Shown piece after piece: positions 25,610-32,039 of a DNA stretch of 32,039 nt (the first letter of the stretch is position 1; each line of letters opens with the position of its first letter). Position numbers and translations under genes: made by a program. Origin of the DNA: Terriglobales bacterium (GTDB lineage: Bacteria; Acidobacteriota; Terriglobia; Terriglobales; Acidobacteriaceae); the NCBI GenBank assembly GCA_035691485.1, contig DASSIZ010000007.1:1-32039 (forward strand), in the 5' to 3' direction. Below the pieces are notes generated by a model, which was not told the DNA's origin, did no database searches, and saw only the letters and a list, made by a program, of their open reading frames with translations.

Positions 25610-26359
25610 CTACTCGTTGAAGCTGAAGCTCATGCTCACGCCGGCGATGGCGACCACGTCGCCATCCTTGAGTTCGTGCTGGCCTGCGATCAGCGCGTCG
25701 TTAATCTTGACCTTGTATTTCTTCTCTGACGCCGCGATGTAGTACTTGCCCTCGCGATGGTTGATGACCGCTGCAACCTTGGGGGCAAACCAGCCTTTCA
25801 GCCTGATCGACGCCATGTCGCTCTTGCCCACAACAGTCAGCTTGCCGGCGAGAACGTATTCGCTTTGGTCGGTCTTGCCGGCCAGAATGCGAAAAACGCC
25901 GGTGCGTTCTTTCGCCGGAGCAGGAGCCACGGCTGCGGCTGGAGCTCCGCCTGCCGGCGTGGTCGGCTGGTGCGCCAGCATCTCTTTCGCCTTCCGGGTA
26001 TCGAGCACGACTGTGGCTTCCAGCGTCGGCACCATGGGAACGGCGAGGTCGGCGCCGGGATGGGCCGCCTCTTCGTGCCCTTTGAAGAGGACGGTGTGCT
26101 TGCCGATCAGGATCTCGTCGCCATCCTTGAGCACAACCTTGCTGATCCTCCGGTTGTTGACGAAGGTGCCGTTCAGGCTGTTGTTGTCTTCCAGCGCGTA
26201 ATGGTCCCTGTCCCAGTAGATCTTGGCGTGATGCCCGGACACGGCGAGGTTGTCCACCTGGATCAGATTGTCCGGCAACCGCCCGATCGTCACCACGCCT
26301 TGGGTGAGCGCAAACTCCTTCAAGACTGCCTGTTCAAACTTCAAATAGAGTTTTGCCAT
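25610..26359 (-). CDS. Double FHA domain protein
   Basis: The 249-residue protein has an N-terminal FHA domain (about 4-95) with the phosphothreonine-binding set G26-R27, S41-G-H-H44, and N63-G64. A Pro/Ala linker (98-150) follows, then a second FHA-like region (about 155-249; LTVVGKSDMASIRLKGW, DGDVVAIAGVSMSFSF). The second lacks the Arg, Ser and His contacts and is probably a scaffold. The ATG has GGAGGGAG upstream and lies inside the 3' end of the PP2C gene (19-base overlap). FHA plus PP2C implies Ser/Thr-phosphorylation signalling; the kinase is not in the window. Confidence 0.9.
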   Translation of the reverse strand: MAKLYLKFEQAVLKEFALTQGVVTIGRLPDNLIQVDNLAVSGHHAKIYWDRDHYALEDNNSLNGTFVNNRRISKVVLKDGDEILIGKHTVLFKGHEEAAHPGADLAVPMVPTLEATVVLDTRKAKEMLAHQPTTPAGGAPAAAVAPAPAKERTGVFRILAGKTDQSEYVLAGKLTVVGKSDMASIRLKGWFAPKVAAVINHREGKYYIAASEKKYKVKINDALIAGQHELKDGDVVAIAGVSMSFSFNE

Positions 26360-27174
26360 TCCGGACTCCCTCCGCCAAAAATCCGGCGGAATAGTTTCTT
26401 GTACCAGGGCAGCTCCTCGAAGCGGAGCAACAGCACGGTGATGTTGTCGGAGCCGCCGCCTTCGCGCGCGGCTTCCACCAGCCTGTCGGACATGAGTTGC
26501 AGGCTGGAGGTGCCCTGCAAGATTTCCTGGATCTGGTCATCCGTCACATGGCGAATCAGTCCGTCAGAGCACAGCAGCAGAATGTCCCCGGGCATGGCCA
26601 CCTGGTCGTCGAGGTCGGCCTGCACTTTGTCCTCGGGCCCAAGCGCGCGGATGATGATGTTCTGCATCTCCGATTTCTGAGCTTCTTCCATGGTCAGCAA
26701 TCCGCGGCGTACCTGCTCCATGACCAGGGAATGGTCGCGCGTGAGTTGCTGCAGGACGCCGTTGCGGAGGAGGTAGACACGGCTGTCGCCGGCGTGCCCG
26801 ATGGCGAAGAAGCTGTCGGCGACGAGCGCCGCCACAATGGTTGAGCCCATGCCCGAATGCGCCGCCTGGTGCGTGGCCGCCTCGTAAATCGCCGAATTCG
26901 CCAGGTGGATGGCGCTGCCCAGCGCCTTGGCCCGCTCCGATACGCCTTCGATTTGTTCCCCGACCGGCGGATAGGAGCCGTCCTTCGCCTCCCGGAAGTA
27001 AGTGAGAACGGTATCCACGGCAAGCTTGCTGGCAACTTCGCCGGCAGCCTGCCCGCCCATGCCGTCGCAAACAACGTAAATGCCGTAGCGGGAATCGTAG
27101 CCGAAGTTGTCTTCATTGTTCTGGCGGACGCACCCGACGTCGCTCTTCCCCGCAACTTCGACTGAGAGGCTCAT
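26341..27174 (-). CDS. PP2C-family Ser/Thr protein phosphatase
   Basis: This 277-residue protein is a stand-alone bacterial PP2C (Stp/PrpC-type). Motifs in order are RQNNEDNF (18-25), VVCDGMGGQAAGEVAS (34-49, metal-binding D37), GHAGDSRVYLLRNG, LTRDHS, LLCSDGLIRHV and SDNITVLLLRF. It has no membrane helix and should dephosphorylate Ser/Thr phosphoproteins in the cytoplasm using Mn/Mg. It overlaps the downstream FHA gene by 19 bases, so the two are made together. A Ser/Thr kinase partner is expected elsewhere. Confidence 0.96.
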   Translation of the reverse strand: MSLSVEVAGKSDVGCVRQNNEDNFGYDSRYGIYVVCDGMGGQAAGEVASKLAVDTVLTYFREAKDGSYPPVGEQIEGVSERAKALGSAIHLANSAIYEAATHQAAHSGMGSTIVAALVADSFFAIGHAGDSRVYLLRNGVLQQLTRDHSLVMEQVRRGLLTMEEAQKSEMQNIIIRALGPEDKVQADLDDQVAMPGDILLLCSDGLIRHVTDDQIQEILQGTSSLQLMSDRLVEAAREGGGSDNITVLLLRFEELPWYKKLFRRIFGGGSPEWQNSI

Positions 27175-27529
27175 GAGTTCGGCGTAATGCTAATCCAAAT
27201 CCTGCGTTCTCGGTTGTCGGTTTTCTGTCTTCCAGTTCCCCGTACTTTTCTGGTCACCCGTGGCCTTGAGAACCGGCCACCGACAACGTTTCTTCGCTCC
27301 CGCGCCGGCCCCTCTTGCCGGCACTCCTTTCCGGGATGCAGCATTTGCGGACAATAACCAGAGGGGATTGCCTCGGGCGATCTTCAGGGAAACCCCAAAT
27401 CCCTGCCTGATGAAGGGAGAGGATGGCGGATTGTACGTTTGGATTTTCCCGCAACGCAAGATGTTTGTGGCGCTACTGCGCCTTTCTCGCGCAGGGAATC
27501 CGTTATCATCGCTTGCCCGCGCCGGCGCC
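27175..27529. other. 355-bp intergenic region without a gene
   Basis: This stretch lies between the PP2C start and the M1-like peptidase stop. It holds CTCGGTTGTCGGTTTTCTG (about 27208) and an imperfectly complementary GAGAACCGGCCACCGACAAC (about 27273), giving a possible large inverted repeat. A small palindrome CAGGGA/TCCCTG (27385-27405) without a T-tract is also present. Open frames here have no protein-like content. The PP2C promoter is expected in it, but no clear boxes were found. Confidence 0.6.
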
Positions 27530-29965
27530 TCAGTCGGCCAGCACGTCGTGGTTATAGTTGACCAAAGCGCGTTTCGGTGGTTCGGTCAGGCCGCGCAGCG
27601 GGATGTCCTTCTGGTCCTGGGTGGTGTTGCCTTTCATCCGCACCTGCCCAATGCGCGCCACACGGCCGTCGTTGAGTTCAATGTACACGGGCACCACCAT
27701 GATGAAACTATCGTCAACGTTGCTCTGCGTGATTCGCAGGTCCAGGTGCACGCCATCGGCAGCGGTCCGGAACGCAGCCTCGGTCTTGTATTTCGGAATG
27801 TCGGTTCCATAAACGAACTCGTTGAAAAACCAATCCATGTTGCCTTTGCCGTCGACATTCATGGTCGGTGTCATGTGCTTCTCGACCATGGCCTTGAAGT
27901 CTTCCGTCGAGGCCGGACGGTTGCGATAGGTCTCGACGAAATCCTTCATCATTGCTGAAAACTTTTCGTCGTGCGTGGCGTGTTCCCACATCATCATGCG
28001 GATCATGTGCAGGATGTAGGCGCCCTTGGGGTAAATGAGCCGCCGCGGAATCTCCAGTCCCGCCTTGGTATTGCGCAGGCGATAACCCATGACCACCGGC
28101 CCCATATCGATGGCGCGGTGCCCCAGATTATTGCGCTCTGTCAGTAATTCGTGCTCGTCCGCCCAGAAGCGCTGGAACTCCTGCTGGTTTTTCTGGATGA
28201 GCTGGATGTACATGGAAGCCGAGAAATCGGCGAATCCCTCGCTCATCCACTGGTCGCGGTAGCAATGGAAGCCGACCGTGTGTCCCCACCATTGGTGCGC
28301 TACCTCGTGCGCCGCGACGGTTTTCCAGTATCCGCGGACATCATCCAAATGCAGTTGATGCCGAACCGTCGCGTCAAAAAACGAGCAGATCGGCATGTAA
28401 ACTAATTCCGGCCATGATTGGCCGTAATTGCACGCGGTTTGTTGCGTCATGGCAATGCGTTTGTAGGAGGAGGGTCCGAAATAAGCGTCATATAGCCCCA
28501 TCGAGATGATGGCCTCGGCCAGGGGCTTCTTCATCATTGTCGTCGTGTTCATCGTTCCCAGCGCGACCATCGGCTGGTAGTTCCTCTGTCCGGCCACGGG
28601 CGGCTCGGCCAATCTCTGGAGCTGGCGGATGGAGTCGGGCACCTCGGTGTTCGCGAATGCCTGAATCAAGTAGCCTCCCTTCTCGAGCTTTGATTCTTCC
28701 CGCTTGAAGGAACCGAAATTAAAACCGGCTACCGCCTGTGGCGCCTCGCTGCGCCACTCGGTGATGTTGACATCCCCTTCCGTTTTGTCGCTTACCAGGT
28801 CTCCGGTGGATACCATCTGCAGTCCTTTCGGAATCCTGAACCGGAGGTCGTAGGTGGCGTAATCACCGAGAGCAGAGTTCGGATACCAGTTCCTGCGCGC
28901 GACCGGGAAATAGTTGCCGCTACCCGTGTCCACCACCGCCTCCTTGCCCTCGTATTCCGAAATCACAGTGAAGCGCTCTTTCGCGACCAGCTCCTTCGGC
29001 AGGATGATCCAAAAATCCGGATCTTCCTTCTTGTCCTCCTGGATAAAGGCCAGCGGCCTCCCGTCGCTGGTGCTGACTTTCTGCACCCGCAGCGTGTGAA
29101 ATAGGTCGAAGCCCACCACGCGCACCCCGTCGGACTGCGCTACGAACGTAGTGGCCGCCCTCCCATGCAGCATGCCATTCTTATCGATCTTCGTGTCGAG
29201 TTGCTGGTGTTCTATGTCAACCGCAGAGTTCAGCTGTGTCCCGCGGGCAATCCCCGCAGCGTATTCGCCGGAGTAGTGAAACGCGGCCCAAATCCCGCTT
29301 TTCGCCTCTTCATAGGTGCGCAGGGCGACCTCTTCCGGCGCGACCTCCCTAACGCCATGCGGATCGATGACAAACAGCGTTTTATCGCTATAACGTGTCC
29401 CGTGGATGAACGCGATGAACAGTCCTTGTTTTTCTTTTCCCAGCAGGTCGGCAAGGATGCGCGCGCTCAGGTTGTAGTGCAGGTTCTTCCGCATCGCTGC
29501 CTGGGACTCTTCCAGTACCGCGCTGGCGCCGCCATCCGCGCCTTGCGCCACCGCACAACCGGCGCGAATCTCGGCGTCCGTGTCGTCGGTGAAGCGAAAC
29601 ACTACACGTTCAAAATGCTCTTCATACGCCGGTTGCTTGGTCAGTAGCGCGAGCATCTTGTTCTCCATCTCCACCGGCGGCGTAAGCATGAAAGTCCCCT
29701 CGCCGACGAAAACCGCTCCGGTCACCTTGCCCTTGACCGGCTCGAGGAAAGAAAAAACTCCGCTGCGAAATATAAACTTGCCGGCATCCCGCTTTAAGAC
29801 GAAGTCTTTGGCCGAGAACAACCCGTTCCCCACCCGGATGTGCCGGAGTTGCTGATAGGCGGGATCGGCATTCGCACCAGGGACGTCTGTTGCTGGCGCC
29901 GCCTGCTGCGCGCTGGCCCCGGCAGCGAACAATGAAAGCCAGAGGAGAACGGCAAGTGCGGCCAT
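27530..29965 (-). CDS. Large secreted M1-like metallopeptidase
   Basis: The 811-residue exported protein has a signal peptide (ALAVLLWLSLFAAGASA) and a beta-rich N-terminal half with no recognised family. A gluzincin catalytic domain follows. Zinc ligands are H553 and H557 in HEVAHQWWGH and E576 in WMSEGFADF, and a candidate active-site Tyr lies in IYPKGAYILHM (about 645-650). The canonical M1 exopeptidase motif GxMEN upstream of HExxH is not found; the equivalent stretch reads ACNYGQSWPELVYMP. Aminopeptidase specificity is therefore doubtful, although the fold and zinc site are clear. The ATG has GAGGA at about 6 bases. It stands downstream of atpC on the same strand. Confidence 0.88.
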   Translation of the reverse strand: MAALAVLLWLSLFAAGASAQQAAPATDVPGANADPAYQQLRHIRVGNGLFSAKDFVLKRDAGKFIFRSGVFSFLEPVKGKVTGAVFVGEGTFMLTPPVEMENKMLALLTKQPAYEEHFERVVFRFTDDTDAEIRAGCAVAQGADGGASAVLEESQAAMRKNLHYNLSARILADLLGKEKQGLFIAFIHGTRYSDKTLFVIDPHGVREVAPEEVALRTYEEAKSGIWAAFHYSGEYAAGIARGTQLNSAVDIEHQQLDTKIDKNGMLHGRAATTFVAQSDGVRVVGFDLFHTLRVQKVSTSDGRPLAFIQEDKKEDPDFWIILPKELVAKERFTVISEYEGKEAVVDTGSGNYFPVARRNWYPNSALGDYATYDLRFRIPKGLQMVSTGDLVSDKTEGDVNITEWRSEAPQAVAGFNFGSFKREESKLEKGGYLIQAFANTEVPDSIRQLQRLAEPPVAGQRNYQPMVALGTMNTTTMMKKPLAEAIISMGLYDAYFGPSSYKRIAMTQQTACNYGQSWPELVYMPICSFFDATVRHQLHLDDVRGYWKTVAAHEVAHQWWGHTVGFHCYRDQWMSEGFADFSASMYIQLIQKNQQEFQRFWADEHELLTERNNLGHRAIDMGPVVMGYRLRNTKAGLEIPRRLIYPKGAYILHMIRMMMWEHATHDEKFSAMMKDFVETYRNRPASTEDFKAMVEKHMTPTMNVDGKGNMDWFFNEFVYGTDIPKYKTEAAFRTAADGVHLDLRITQSNVDDSFIMVVPVYIELNDGRVARIGQVRMKGNTTQDQKDIPLRGLTEPPKRALVNYNHDVLAD

Positions 29966-30090
29966 GTGAGTTCCTCACTTTCGCAGCCCAAACCGGAGAT
30001 CGCTACGGCAGCCTACTTCCGGGCGATGAGTAGCACGGAACGGGGACATGGGCGCTTATTTTCGAAGTTTGTTACGGAATCGGAACAAGG

Positions 30091-30501
30091 TCAGGATCGG
30101 CGGTGCTGCGCCACTTCCAGGCGCGAGTTGGCCCGCTCCAGCGCCACCAGCGCCCGCTGGTAATCCACTTCGCCGCCGGCGGACGTCAGGCGCTGTTCGG
30201 CGCGCTCCTTCGACTTGCGGGCACGCTCCACATCGATGTCCTCGGCGCGCTCGGCGGTCTCCGCCAGCACCGTCACTTTGTCGGCAAGGACCTCGGCGAA
30301 ACCCCACGCCACGGCGACGTGGTACTCCATGTTGTCGGCCTTGTAGCTGATCTCGCCGACCCCCAGTTCGGTGATCAACGGCGCGTGTCCGGGCAGGATG
30401 CCCAGATAGCCATTCTTGCCGGGAATCTGGATCTCCTGGACCACGTCGGTTTCCACCAGCCGCTCGGGGGTGACGATCTCGAGTTGTAAAGAGTCAGCCA
30501 T
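30091..30501 (-). CDS. atpC: ATP synthase epsilon subunit
   Basis: This 136-residue F1 subunit forms part of the central stalk. It starts with the beta-sandwich (LQLEIVTPERLV, IQIPGKNGYLGILPGHAPL) and continues with VAVAWGFAEVLADKVTVLAE, then the C-terminal helical hairpin rich in Arg/Glu/Ala. The length is normal. It follows atpD with a 107-base gap. That gap contains an imperfect GATCACTGATTACCGATCACC repeat and has no clear terminator. Confidence 0.97.
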   Translation of the reverse strand: MADSLQLEIVTPERLVETDVVQEIQIPGKNGYLGILPGHAPLITELGVGEISYKADNMEYHVAVAWGFAEVLADKVTVLAETAERAEDIDVERARKSKERAEQRLTSAGGEVDYQRALVALERANSRLEVAQHRRS

Positions 30502-30608
30502 CAGCCATCGCTATCGGGACTTAACCCCCGACGGGTTTTCCGGACAACAACACTAAACTTCTGCGCCCGCCGGCCGATCACTGATTACCGATCACCGGCT
30601 GCGAATTC

Positions 30609-32039
<1,431 letters not shown>

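Noticed and set aside
27385-27405. CAGGGA/TCCCTG palindrome as a terminator
   Set aside because: Only 6 bp of stem, no T-tract, and more than 100 bases from the peptidase stop.

Overview
The window is a 32 kb piece of a GC-rich bacterial chromosome, densely coded, with no insertion sequence, phage or CRISPR signature. Its gene families suggest an Acidobacteriota (Terriglobia, Koribacter-like) genome: a LuxR-type regulator with a degenerate receiver beside a PilZ protein, a YqjD/YqjE-like trio, a three-domain GH18-NodB-GT2 membrane protein, a PafA-type phosphatase, M1-like peptidases and FHA/PP2C signalling. The taxonomic assignment is inference, because no rRNA or marker comparison was possible.

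Layout. 1-431: tRNA-Leu(CAA) on the minus strand, then a leader region. 432-2015: L-glutamate gamma-semialdehyde dehydrogenase (proline/arginine catabolism). 2103-3789: a single-domain response regulator and a PAS histidine kinase, probably one operon. 3945-5210: a PMT-type membrane glycosyltransferase. 5255-6229 (minus): PilZ protein and atypical LuxR regulator. 6415-7515 (minus): three overlapping small membrane-protein genes resembling E. coli yqjD-yqjE-yqjK. 7719-8081 (minus): cupin. 8126-10482 (minus): LemA and a DUF2207 protein. 10555-14040 (minus): the 1161-residue GH18/deacetylase/glycosyltransferase fusion, divergent from a second GT39/PMT_2-like membrane protein (14122-15612). 15556-18594 (minus): a small hypothetical, a LolA-like protein, a small membrane protein and seryl-tRNA synthetase. 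18716-21267 (plus): PafA-like alkaline phosphatase overlapping pyrD. 21359-23137 (plus): a small Cys/His-rich secreted protein and a Met-rich putative outer-membrane protein, possibly for copper. 23231-24484 (minus): a WalJ/YycJ-like MBL hydrolase and a small zinc-finger-like membrane protein. 24729-25583 (plus): 3-hydroxyacyl-CoA dehydrogenase. 25610-27174 (minus): overlapping PP2C phosphatase and double-FHA genes. 27530-29965 (minus): a large M1-like metallopeptidase. 30091-32039 (minus): atpC and the 5'-truncated atpD.

The most interesting parts are the fused polysaccharide machine, the PilZ/pseudo-receiver pair, the metal-handling candidate pair, and a family of intergenic CAGTC/GACTG-rich imperfect inverted repeats. 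The last recurs between several genes and is not explained by any annotated feature.
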